A stretch of DNA of 41,820 bases, from contig NZ_JALDYX010000036.1 of assembly GCF_024267675.1 (NCBI RefSeq), positions 1 to 41,820 on the forward strand, read 5' to 3'. The notes beneath the pieces were generated by a model. That model did no database searches. It saw only the letters and a program-made list of their open reading frames with translations, and had not been told where the DNA came from. Origin of the DNA: Marinobacterium sedimentorum (GTDB lineage Bacteria; Pseudomonadota; Gammaproteobacteria; Pseudomonadales; Balneatricaceae). Within the stretch, counting starts at the first letter, position 1; each line of letters opens with the position of its first letter. Of the stretch, positions 31,829 to 39,800 are shown one piece after another. The translations under genes were made by a program, and so were the position numbers.

Positions 31829-32590
31829 ATGACCGACACCCCCTTGGCTGATCGTCTGGTTGCGCACCGCGGCTATGCGGCGCGTTATCCTGAAAATACC
31901 TTGCTGGCGGTGCGTGAGGCACTTAATGCCGGTGCCCAGTTTGTGGAGGTCGATATTCAGCTTAGCGCCGATCGCGTTGCAGTGATATTTCATGACGATG
32001 ATACCCTGCGATTGTGCGGGCAGGGCGGCAGGGTGCAGGCGCTGCAACGGGCTGATCTTGCTACGCTGTCCTGCCACTATCCGTCCCGCTTTGGCGAGGA
32101 CTACAAGGGCGAAGCCCTGGCAACCCTGGCAGGCCTGCGCCTGCTGATGCAGCAGTTTCCCGATGTGGTTTTCTTTATCGAGCTGAAGCGCGGGTCGATC
32201 GAGCACTTCGGCCGGCGCGAATTCCTGCAGGCGGTAACCTCGGGGCTGGCGGCGGTGCGCGATCAGATCGTGTTGATCAGCTATGACCGTCCGATCCTGC
32301 AGCAGGCAGCAGAGCTTGGCTGGCGCATTGGTGCGGTACAGGATAACTGGCCAGAGGTGGATGATCAGGTGTTAGAACAGCTCAAACCTGAATTTCTGTT
32401 TTTGGATGTCAAGGCCCTGCCGGACGGGCCGCTGGCGTGGCAGGGTGTGCGCCTGGCGGTGTTCGAGGTGGCCGATGCCGATCAGGCGCAGGCATTGATG
32501 TACCGGGGCGTCGAGCTGGTGGAAACCTTCGAGATTGGCGAGATGCGTTATGCACTGACCTGTCGGCAGGAGGCACTCGATTCGCAGTAG
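31829..32590 (+). CDS. Glycerophosphodiester phosphodiesterase family protein
   Basis: This 253-aa cytoplasmic enzyme (no signal peptide) has the GDPD TIM-barrel. It should release glycerol 3-phosphate from deacylated phospholipids. Catalytic and metal-binding residues are visible: His13 and Arg14 in AHRG, Glu22 in PENT, Glu40 and Asp42 in VEVDIQ, and His55 in FHDD. It resembles the short UgpQ-type enzymes. A 12-G homopolymer starts 19 bases after its stop codon. Confidence 0.9.
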   Translation: MTDTPLADRLVAHRGYAARYPENTLLAVREALNAGAQFVEVDIQLSADRVAVIFHDDDTLRLCGQGGRVQALQRADLATLSCHYPSRFGEDYKGEALATLAGLRLLMQQFPDVVFFIELKRGSIEHFGRREFLQAVTSGLAAVRDQIVLISYDRPILQQAAELGWRIGAVQDNWPEVDDQVLEQLKPEFLFLDVKALPDGPLAWQGVRLAVFEVADADQAQALMYRGVELVETFEIGEMRYALTCRQEALDSQ

Positions 32591-32608
32591 GTGAACGCGG
32601 TGAAAAAA

Positions 32609-32620
32609 GGGGGGGGGGGG
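32609..32620. repeat. Homopolymer of 12 G
   Basis: Twelve consecutive G follow six A, in the gap between the convergent gdpD-like and hinT genes. An ATG directly follows but opens only a 12-codon frame. Such tracts are slippage-prone in replication and sequencing. Confidence 0.8.
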
Positions 32621-32666
32621 ATGAACCGGCACCGCTGTCTGGCCGGTCTGCTGCGGTAGATCAAAC

Positions 32667-32700
32667 CCCCGGGTGCAGTTGTTGTCTGCTGCATCCGGAG
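32667..32700 (-). terminator. Candidate terminator of hinT
   Basis: On the minus strand CCGG-A-TGCAG pairs with CTGCA-C-CCGG, nine pairs with one mismatch, followed by GGGTTTGATC. The T tract is weak, so efficiency is uncertain. Confidence 0.35.
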
Positions 32701-32715
32701 GTTGTCAGGGCTGGA

Positions 32716-33078
32716 TCAGAGCGACTTGAGTTTGGCCTGGTAGGGTGGCCACCCCATGGCCTTGCCGCCGAGCACATGCAGGTGGATATGAAATACGGTC
32801 TGGCCGCCGTGATTGTTGCAGTTAAACACAGCGCGATAACCATCACTGGCAAAGCCCTGTTCCTCAGCGAGCCGTGCCGCCACCATGACCATATGGCCAA
32901 CGACTTCCCGGTCCTGCTCCGAAATATCATTCAGGGTACTAATGTGCTGGCGTGGAATAACCAGCGCATGAAAGGGCGCCTGCGGATTGATATCGTTGAA
33001 TGCAATCACCTTTTCGTCTTCGTATATGGTCTTGGCCGGGATTTCCTCACGTATTATCTTGCAGAACAAACAGTCCAT
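32716..33078 (-). CDS. hinT: HIT-family purine nucleoside phosphoramidase (HinT-like)
   Basis: This 120-aa histidine-triad hydrolase cleaves AMP-lysine and other nucleoside phosphoramidates. The triad HIHLH is at residues 97-101, with the upstream His37 (FHALVIPRQH) and the zinc-type N-terminal cysteines Cys3/Cys6 (CLFCKI). It follows spoVR on the minus strand after 45 bases and may be read through from that operon or from its own promoter. Confidence 0.94.
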   Translation of the reverse strand: MDCLFCKIIREEIPAKTIYEDEKVIAFNDINPQAPFHALVIPRQHISTLNDISEQDREVVGHMVMVAARLAEEQGFASDGYRAVFNCNNHGGQTVFHIHLHVLGGKAMGWPPYQAKLKSL

Positions 33079-33123
33079 ATCAGCCCTCTAGGCGCCAGAA
33101 TTGAATTGGTCGCCGCTAAAGCA

Positions 33124-34653
33124 TCATAGCGTTTCGAGCACTTGGCGCGGCGGACATTGATATTGCGCACAGACGGTATCGTCGGCCTTGACGGATTCGA
33201 GGTGCACGTCAAAACCCCAGAGTCTGTGCAGGTGCCGCAGGACTTCTTCCGAACTCTCTCCCAGCGGCTGATTATTATACATGTAGTGGCGCAGGGTCAG
33301 GGAGCGATCACCGCGCACATCGACGTTATAGACCTGAATGTTGGGTTCCCGGTTGCCGAGGTTGTACTGGGCTGACAGGTCTTCGCGGATCCGCTGGTAG
33401 CCTGTTTCATTGTGGATAGCCGACACCTTGAGGGTCGGGCTCTCGGCATCGTCGTAAATTTCGAACAGTCTGAGTTCCCGAATCAGGGCCGGCGAGAGGT
33501 ATTGCTGGATGAAGCTCTCATCCTTGAAGTTCTGCATGGCGTAATGTACGGCATCCAGCCAGTCGGTGCCGGCCAGCTGCGGGAACCATTCGCGGTCTTC
33601 GTCCGTGGGATGTTCACAGATGCGGCGAATGTCCTGCATCATGTTATAGCCCAGGGTGTACGGGTTGATACCATTGAAATAGGGCGAGTCAAAGGGTGGC
33701 TGATAGACCACGCTGGAGTGGCTGTGCAGAAACTCCATCATGAAACCGTCGGTCACAAGGCCCTCATCGTAAAGGCCATAGAGCAGATTGTAGTGCCAGA
33801 AGCAGGCCCAGCCCTCGTTCATGACCTGGGTTTGTTTCTGGGGATAAAAGTACTGCGAGATCTTGCGCACGATACGCACGATTTCCCGTTGCCAAGGCTC
33901 CAGCAGCGGGGCGTTTTTCTCGATGAAATAGAGGATGTTTTCCTCCGGATCCTTGGGAAAGCGTGAAACCCGTGTGGTTTCCTGTTCTTCCTTCTGCGGG
34001 ATTGTGTTCCAGAGGTCATTGAGGTGACGCTGGATGTACTCTTCGCGGTCGCGCTGGCGCTGGCGCTCTTCTTCGGCGGTCAGCGGCTGCGGGCGCTTGT
34101 AGCGGTTGACGCCGTAATTCATCAGGGCATGACAGGAGTCGAGCAGTTCCTCCACCGCTTCGGCACCGTAGCGCTCTTCGCAGTCGGCGATGTATTTCTT
34201 GGCAAACACCAGGTAGTCGATAATGGCGGAGGCATCGGTCCAGGTCTTGAACAGGTAGTTGCCCTTGAAAAAGGAGTTGTGACCGTAGCAGGCATGAGCA
34301 ATGACCAGCGCCTGCATGGTCATGGTGTTCTCTTCCATCAGGTAGGCAATGCTGGGATTGGAATTGATGACAATCTCGTAGGCCAGCCCCATCTGGCCCC
34401 GCTTGTAGCGTTGCTCGGTTTCCACGAACTGCTTGCCGAAGGACCAGTGGTTGTAATTCAGAGGCATGCCGATGGATGAATACGCATCCATCATCTGTTC
34501 GGAGGTAATGATCTCGATCTGGTTGGGGTAGGTGTCCAGGCGAAATCCCTTCGCCAGACGGGCTATTTCCTTGTCGTATGCCTCGATCAGCTCAAAGGTC
34601 CATTCTGAACCGGTCGAGAGTGGTGCTTTTTTCTTGGCCGGACGACTAGTCAT
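33124..34653 (-). CDS. SpoVR-family protein (YcgB-like)
   Basis: This 509-aa cytoplasmic protein belongs to the SpoVR/YcgB family, named for a Bacillus sporulation cortex gene. In non-sporulating bacteria it is found with PrkA and YeaH. The helical N-terminal region includes NHWSFGKQF and the HACYGHNSFFKGN block; the central region has MNEGWACFWHY, with conserved His/Glu that could bind metal. No biochemical activity is established. Its start overlaps the yeaH stop (ATGA), showing tight coupling. It is the third gene of prkA-yeaH-spoVR. Confidence 0.94.
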   Translation of the reverse strand: MTSRPAKKKAPLSTGSEWTFELIEAYDKEIARLAKGFRLDTYPNQIEIITSEQMMDAYSSIGMPLNYNHWSFGKQFVETEQRYKRGQMGLAYEIVINSNPSIAYLMEENTMTMQALVIAHACYGHNSFFKGNYLFKTWTDASAIIDYLVFAKKYIADCEERYGAEAVEELLDSCHALMNYGVNRYKRPQPLTAEEERQRQRDREEYIQRHLNDLWNTIPQKEEQETTRVSRFPKDPEENILYFIEKNAPLLEPWQREIVRIVRKISQYFYPQKQTQVMNEGWACFWHYNLLYGLYDEGLVTDGFMMEFLHSHSSVVYQPPFDSPYFNGINPYTLGYNMMQDIRRICEHPTDEDREWFPQLAGTDWLDAVHYAMQNFKDESFIQQYLSPALIRELRLFEIYDDAESPTLKVSAIHNETGYQRIREDLSAQYNLGNREPNIQVYNVDVRGDRSLTLRHYMYNNQPLGESSEEVLRHLHRLWGFDVHLESVKADDTVCAQYQCPPRQVLETL

Positions 34654-35936
34654 GCAGCACCTTCCATTTTCCGTGCAAACAGTTTGCGAAAGACGGGATA
34701 GATGTCTGAGGCTTCCTCGATTTGATGCATCGCAAAGGTTTCCGGATAGGCTTCGCGTACCCGTTCATATTCCAGCCAGAGGTTCTGGTGCGGCCCTGTG
34801 GTGATCTCGACGTAGGCATAATACTGCACGTGGGGCAGCACCCTGTTGATCAGTATCTGGCGGCAGGCGTCGGAGTCGCCGTCCCAGTTGTCGCCATCGG
34901 AGGCCTGGGCAACATAGATGTTCCAGTCACCGGCGGGGTAGCGGTCGCGAATGACATCGCCCGACAAGGTCAGGGCGCTGGAGACGATAGTGCCGCCGGT
35001 TTCCCGGGAATAGAAGAACTCCTCTTCATCCACTTCCTTGGCATGGGTGTGGTGGCGGATAAAAACCACTTCAATCTGTTTGTAGTTTCGGGTCAGGAAC
35101 AGGTAAAGCAGAATAAAGAAGCGCTTGGCCATGTCCTTGATGGCCTGTGTCATTGAGCCGGACACGTCCATGACACAGAACATGACCGCCTTGCTGGAGG
35201 GCACCGGAACGCGCACCAGGTTGGTGAACTTGAGATCAAAATCGTCGATAAAGGGCAGCTTGCGGATTTTCTTTTCAAGCGCTTCGATTTCTGCCCGCAG
35301 CAGCTCGCGGCGTTTGGTATTTTCAGGGTTGGTGGGTGCATCTTCCAGTTTCCAGAGTTCCCTCTTCAGCTCCCGTACCTGGCGCCTGTCCTTGCCGGAC
35401 AGCGCAATGCGTCGAGCGTGGGCGGCACGCAGTGAACGCACTATATGAAGTTTCTCCGGTGAACCGGAGGTGGTGAAACCTGCGCGCCGGGTTTCGGTCT
35501 GGGTCGCATCGCGCAGTTTCTTCTTGACCATATAGGGCAGCTCAAGGCCTTCAAACAGGAAATCGAGAAACTCTTCCTGATTGATATTGAAGGTGAACTC
35601 GTCCAAACCTTCGCCCTGGTTGCTGGCCTTGCCCTTGCCGCTTCCTCCGCCGCCACCGCCCTGGGGCCGGCGGAATTCGTCGCCTTCCATGTATTCCTTG
35701 TTACCCGGGTAAATACGCTGCCGCTGGCCTCCGTCGCCATGGTGAAAAACGGGTTCGGAAATGTCCCGATTGGGTATCGTGACCTGGCCACCCTGTTCTA
35801 TTTCCTTAATGGAACGCTGATTGACCGCTTCTTCCACCGCCCGCTTGATGTGCTTGCGGTAGCGACGCAGGAAGCGCTGCCGGTTCACGGTGCTCTTCTT
35901 CTTTGCGTTAAGCCGACGATCAATAATGTAACTCAT
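34650..35936 (-). CDS. yeaH: YeaH/YhbH-family protein with VWA-like domain (DUF444)
   Basis: This 428-aa protein of the DUF444 family is the regular partner of PrkA. A basic N-terminal part is followed by a glycine-rich linker (residues 91-103) and a charged central region. A von Willebrand A-like domain then starts with VMFCVMDVSGSMTQAIK, whose DxSxS metal site is D257, S259, S261. Family roles in stationary-phase and nitrogen-starvation survival are known in E. coli, but the molecular function is not settled. Confidence 0.94.
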   Translation of the reverse strand: MSYIIDRRLNAKKKSTVNRQRFLRRYRKHIKRAVEEAVNQRSIKEIEQGGQVTIPNRDISEPVFHHGDGGQRQRIYPGNKEYMEGDEFRRPQGGGGGGSGKGKASNQGEGLDEFTFNINQEEFLDFLFEGLELPYMVKKKLRDATQTETRRAGFTTSGSPEKLHIVRSLRAAHARRIALSGKDRRQVRELKRELWKLEDAPTNPENTKRRELLRAEIEALEKKIRKLPFIDDFDLKFTNLVRVPVPSSKAVMFCVMDVSGSMTQAIKDMAKRFFILLYLFLTRNYKQIEVVFIRHHTHAKEVDEEEFFYSRETGGTIVSSALTLSGDVIRDRYPAGDWNIYVAQASDGDNWDGDSDACRQILINRVLPHVQYYAYVEITTGPHQNLWLEYERVREAYPETFAMHQIEEASDIYPVFRKLFARKMEGAA

Positions 35937-36044
35937 ACCCTGCTCCTTAGCCGGCGTCGCCCGCTACAGCCGCTGCTGCGGTGTAACGGGGGGACGCCGA
36001 GCCCGTGTTTGGGGCGACAGCAATCAGTCACAGGCACGGGGCCG

Positions 36045-37967
36045 TTACTGAGACTTACGTACGCGGATATACCATTCGCTCAGCAGGCGCACCTGCTTTT
36101 CGGTGTAACCGCGATTGATCATGCGTTTGACAAACTCGCCATGCTTGCGCTGATCGTCCGACGAGGCTTTGGCGTTGAAGGAAATGACCGGCAGAAGATC
36201 CTCGGTATTGGAGAACATCTTCTTCTCGATCACGCTGCGCATTTTTTCGTAGCTCATCCAGGTGGGGTTATTGCCGTTGTTGTTGGCCCGGGCGCGCAAC
36301 ACAAAGTTGACGACTTCGTGACGGAAATCTTTCGGATTGCTGATACCCGCCGGCTTTTCGATTTTTTCCAGTTCCTCGTTTATGGCCTGGCGGTCCAGAA
36401 TGTCGCCGGTTTCGGGGTCGCGGTATTCCTGATCCTGAATCCAGAAGTCGGCGTAGGTGCAGTAGCGATCGAAGATGTTCTGGCCGTATTCCGAGTAGGA
36501 TTCGAGGTAGGCTGTCTGAACTTCTTTTCCAAGGAATTCAATGTACTTGGGCGCGACAAACTCTTTCAGGAAACCGATGTAGCGTTCCTGGGTTTCCGTC
36601 GGGAACTGCTGCTGCTCTATTTCTTTTTCCAGCACATAGAGCAGGTGTACCGGGTTGGCGGCGACCTCGCTTGGATCGAAGTTGAAAACCTTGGACAGAA
36701 TCTTGAACGCAAAGCGGGTCGAGAGACCGTTCATGCCTTCATCCACACCGGCGGCGTCCTTGTACTCCTGCAATGATTTAGCCTTGGGGTCGGTGTCCTT
36801 CAGGTTTTCGCCATCATAGATGCGCATTTTCGAGTAGAGACTGGAATTTTCCGGATCCTTGATGCGGGACAGCGTTGTGAACTGGGCCAGCATGCTCAGG
36901 GTGTCAGGCGCGCAGGGAGCCTTGTTGAGCGAACTGTTTTCCAGCAGCTTTTCGTAGATTTTGACTTCCTCGGAAACCCGGGTGCAGTAGGGCACCTTGA
37001 CGATATAGACACGGTCGATAAAGGCTTCGTTGGTCTTGTTGTTCTTGAAAGTCTGCCATTCCGACTCGTTGGAGTGGGCCATGACGATGCCGTCATAGGG
37101 AATGGCACCCATGCCCTCGGTGCTGTTGTAGTTGCTTTCCTGGGTGGCGGTCAGCAGCGGATGCAGCACCTTGATGGGCGCCTTGAACATCTCGACGAAC
37201 TCCATCATGCCCTGGTTGGCGCGGCACAGGGCACCGGAGAAGCTGTAGGCGTCGGGGTCGTGCTGCGGAAACTCTTCCAGTTTGCGGATATCGACTTTGC
37301 CCACCAGGCTGGAAATATCCTGGTTGTTTTCATCACCGGGCTCGGTTTTGGCCAGGGCGATCTGGTTCAGTATAGAGGGGTAGAGTTTGACCACGCGAAA
37401 CTGGCTGATATCGCCCCCGAACTCCTTCAGCCGCTTGACGGCCCATGGGGACATGATGCCCTTGACGTAGCGCCGCGGAACACCGAATTCCTGCTCCAGG
37501 ATCTCGCCGTCTTCTTCCGGGTTGAAGAGCCCCAGGGGGGATTCGAACACCGGAGAGCCCTTGATGGCGTAAAAGTGCACATGCTCCATCAGGTGCTTCA
37601 GCTTTTCGGCCAGGGACGACTTGCCGCCGCCGACGGGACCGAGCAGGTACAGAATCTGTTTGCGCTCTTCCAGGCCCTGGGCGGCGTGCTTGAAATAGGA
37701 AACGATATTTTCGATCGCTTCTTCCATGCCATAAAATTCATTGAAGGCCGGATAGCGCTTGATCACCTTGTTGGAAAAAATGCGGCTTAAACGTGAATCT
37801 CGGGAGGTATCGATGGACTCGGGTTTTCCGATTGCCTGAAGCATGCGTTCCGCCGCGCTGGCATAGGCCGTTGGGTCTTCCTTGCACATAGCAAGGTACT
37901 CCTGCAGGCTCATTTCTTCCTGCTGCGTCGAGGAATAACGCGCTTTGAAGTGCTCAAAAATACTCAT
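36045..37967 (-). CDS. prkA: PrkA-family serine protein kinase / AAA protein (YeaG-like)
   Basis: This 640-aa protein has an N-terminal AAA-type ATPase module with Walker A GPVGGGKS at residues 110-117 and a C-terminal PrkA domain. Relatives include E. coli YeaG, reported as a kinase acting in nitrogen starvation, and Bacillus PrkA, for which protease activity has been reported. It heads the minus-strand operon prkA-yeaH-spoVR, with 108 bases before yeaH. An inverted repeat lies 23-40 bases upstream of its ATG. The length is normal for the family. Confidence 0.94.
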   Translation of the reverse strand: MSIFEHFKARYSSTQQEEMSLQEYLAMCKEDPTAYASAAERMLQAIGKPESIDTSRDSRLSRIFSNKVIKRYPAFNEFYGMEEAIENIVSYFKHAAQGLEERKQILYLLGPVGGGKSSLAEKLKHLMEHVHFYAIKGSPVFESPLGLFNPEEDGEILEQEFGVPRRYVKGIMSPWAVKRLKEFGGDISQFRVVKLYPSILNQIALAKTEPGDENNQDISSLVGKVDIRKLEEFPQHDPDAYSFSGALCRANQGMMEFVEMFKAPIKVLHPLLTATQESNYNSTEGMGAIPYDGIVMAHSNESEWQTFKNNKTNEAFIDRVYIVKVPYCTRVSEEVKIYEKLLENSSLNKAPCAPDTLSMLAQFTTLSRIKDPENSSLYSKMRIYDGENLKDTDPKAKSLQEYKDAAGVDEGMNGLSTRFAFKILSKVFNFDPSEVAANPVHLLYVLEKEIEQQQFPTETQERYIGFLKEFVAPKYIEFLGKEVQTAYLESYSEYGQNIFDRYCTYADFWIQDQEYRDPETGDILDRQAINEELEKIEKPAGISNPKDFRHEVVNFVLRARANNNGNNPTWMSYEKMRSVIEKKMFSNTEDLLPVISFNAKASSDDQRKHGEFVKRMINRGYTEKQVRLLSEWYIRVRKSQ

Positions 37968-38449
37968 ATCGGCTACCTTCTCTGTCTCATTACCACTTGA
38001 TTGGTAAGGTTTTTAGTCGTTTGACCTGTCCTGTTGCCTGCTGTTGATTCAAGTGTAGCCCACCTTTGGTGTGCCGGTGAATGTTCGCGTTAATTTTGCC
38101 AGACGCCTGTCTGTCACCCGTTTGATAGCGCCACTCGGGGCAAGTTCATGGCCGTTACAAAACCATTTTAAGACGCCATGACTCCCTCATTCTTGCAGGA
38201 ATCGGGCCGCTTCATTATCTTCTTGTCGCGGCGCAGTCCCTTCTGGCTATCGCGCAGGTCCTAGCGGCTGCGATTACCGATGTCGCGCAATATCGCTATA
38301 GAAATATTGTGCTCGTATTGCCGGGTCCATTCCAGAGTGTACGACTTTTGCCCGGCGCTGGTTCAGGTGCTGACCGTCACGTCGCCTGACGGGAGCTATC
38401 TGGGGGCACGACGGTCTGCGTTAACTGCTGCGCGATGCCTGTTACCGCA
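37968..38449 (-). other. 482-base region upstream of prkA
   Basis: This region separates the 3' end of the leucine-type dehydrogenase from prkA. It must contain the prkA operon promoter, but I found no clear sigma-54 site (TGGCAC-N5-TTGC type) and no good sigma-70 pair. The only clear structure is the inverted repeat at 37990-38007. Base composition is less GC-rich than the genes, and no coding frame is convincing. Confidence 0.5.
37990..38007. repeat. Inverted repeat in the prkA leader
   Basis: TTACCA-N6-TGGTAA has perfect 6-base arms and lies 23-40 bases upstream of the prkA start. It may be an operator or an RNA hairpin. On the plus strand it is followed by GGTTTTT and would look like a weak terminator, but no plus-strand gene precedes it. 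Confidence 0.45.
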
Positions 38450-39517
38450 CTACTGCGTCTTGGCGGCTGATCTTCTGCGTGCCCCGGCTGTTTGGGCTTC
38501 GGCCGCGATAATGGTCTCGGCTCGCTGATCGGCAAGCCGGCTCGTGGCGGTATCAAGGGCGTCAGCCTGGCGGAACAGTGCCTGCAGCTCGGCGCCGATT
38601 TGGTGCACCTTCGCGCTAATTTCGTGCGCCGGTGCCCGGGCATGGTTCAGGGCAACAAACACAAGGCCGCCGGCGTTAATCAGATAGTCAGGCGCATACA
38701 GAATGCCGCGCTGATGCAGCATTTCGCCGTGGCGCTCCTCTGCCAGCTGATTGTTGGCCGAGCCTGCGATAATGCCGCTGCGCAGCTTGGGGATGCTGTC
38801 GTCATTGAGGATGGCGCCCAGACCACAGGGGCTGAAAACATCGGCCTCTACCTCATAGATGTCGCTGGGATCGACACGCCGGGCACGGAAAGCCTGCACC
38901 GCTTTGGCGCAGCGCTGCTCATTCAGGTCGCAGACGGTCAGCTGGACGCCGGCCTCGTGCAGCAACCTCGCTACCTCGAAGCCGACATGACCCAGACCCT
39001 GCAGCGCAACCCGAATGCCACACAGGGAATGACGACCGAGTCGGTGGCGCACGGCGCTGCCGATACCCTCGAAGACGCCAAGTGCCGTGGACGGTGACGG
39101 ATTGCCGGTGCGGCTGGTGCAACTGACCCAGTCTGTGCGGCTGGCGATGGCATCCATATCCTCAACCTGGGTGCCACTGTCCATAGCGGTGATATAGCGC
39201 CCGCCCAGCGTGTCGATAAACTGCCCGAAGGCGATCATTAGGGCACGGCGGTCATAGTCCCCCGAGGGCTGCATAATGACCGCCTTGGCACCGCCGTGAG
39301 GCAAGCCTGCCAGGGCGGCCTTGTAGCTCATGCCCCTGGCGAGGCGAATGGCATCGGTGATGGCGTCTGCGTCACTGGCATAGGGAATCAGTCGGCAGCC
39401 GCCTATGGCGGGACCCAGGACGGTAGAGTGGATGGCGATAATGGCACGCAACCCCGTATTCGGGTCCGTGGCAAAATGAAGGTCCTCGAGACCTGCGCTT
39501 TCCATCTGTGCAAACAT
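38450..39517 (-). CDS. Leucine dehydrogenase-type amino acid dehydrogenase
   Basis: This 355-aa NAD-dependent Glu/Leu/Phe/Val dehydrogenase oxidatively deaminates a branched-chain or aromatic amino acid. The active-site lysines are Lys66 (RGMSYKAALAG) and Lys78 (LPHGGAKAV), and the Rossmann motif is ALQGLGHVGFEVARLL. The overall length fits leucine dehydrogenase. The open frame extends to 39610, but the ATG at 39517 has GGAGGA seven bases upstream and gives the expected start MFAQMESAGLEDLHF. Substrate choice between Leu, Val and Phe cannot be fixed from sequence. An inverted repeat sits about 100 bases upstream. Confidence 0.9.
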   Translation of the reverse strand: MFAQMESAGLEDLHFATDPNTGLRAIIAIHSTVLGPAIGGCRLIPYASDADAITDAIRLARGMSYKAALAGLPHGGAKAVIMQPSGDYDRRALMIAFGQFIDTLGGRYITAMDSGTQVEDMDAIASRTDWVSCTSRTGNPSPSTALGVFEGIGSAVRHRLGRHSLCGIRVALQGLGHVGFEVARLLHEAGVQLTVCDLNEQRCAKAVQAFRARRVDPSDIYEVEADVFSPCGLGAILNDDSIPKLRSGIIAGSANNQLAEERHGEMLHQRGILYAPDYLINAGGLVFVALNHARAPAHEISAKVHQIGAELQALFRQADALDTATSRLADQRAETIIAAEAQTAGARRRSAAKTQ

Positions 39518-39613
39518 GACCAGATCCTCCGTGCAGCGGCTAGGTTCAGACACTGCTCTGAGCGGCTTTTTGCGCGGACAGCGGCCTGCCCGGTACCTTT
39601 TGGATAGCACAGG

Positions 39614-39638
39614 TTTTACTAAAGTTCAGGCAGTAAAA
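39614..39638. repeat. Inverted repeat TTTTACT-N11-AGTAAAA upstream of the leucine-type dehydrogenase
   Basis: The perfect 7-base arms flank 11 bases, fitting the T-N11-A geometry of LysR-type operators. It lies 97-121 bases before the dehydrogenase ATG, in an AT-rich stretch (39600-39660) likely to hold its promoter. Confidence 0.45.
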
Positions 39639-39732
39639 TTAAAATAAGTGTTTGATTTTGCAGGTGCGTAAGCGGTGATCGGCAGCGCTGGCGGGGGCTG
39701 CGGCGGTTTTCCCGTTAATCTGCGAAGAAGCA

Positions 39733-39758
39733 AAATAAAACGCCCCCACAAGGGCGCG
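39733..39758 (-). terminator. Rho-independent terminator of the TPR lipoprotein gene
   Basis: On the minus strand CGCCCTTGTGGGGGCG folds into a hairpin and is followed by TTTTATTTT. It starts about 45 bases after the stop codon at 39801. Confidence 0.75.
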
Positions 39759-39800
39759 CATAGGCTGAACTGAGTGTAACGGCGCTGGCGCAGGCAAGGC

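Noticed and set aside
32621..32659. Mini-ORF starting at the ATG right after the 12-G tract
   Set aside because: It has only 12 codons with no similarity to a known leader peptide; the G tract only superficially resembles a ribosome-binding site.
35739..36776. Plus-strand open frame of 345 codons across yeaH and prkA
   Set aside because: It is antisense to two well-supported genes and to the gap between them, with no family resemblance.
37968..38449. Sigma-54 promoter for prkA
   Set aside because: I looked for a TGGCAC-N5-TTGC type element on the minus strand and found none with both the GG and GC dinucleotides at correct spacing.
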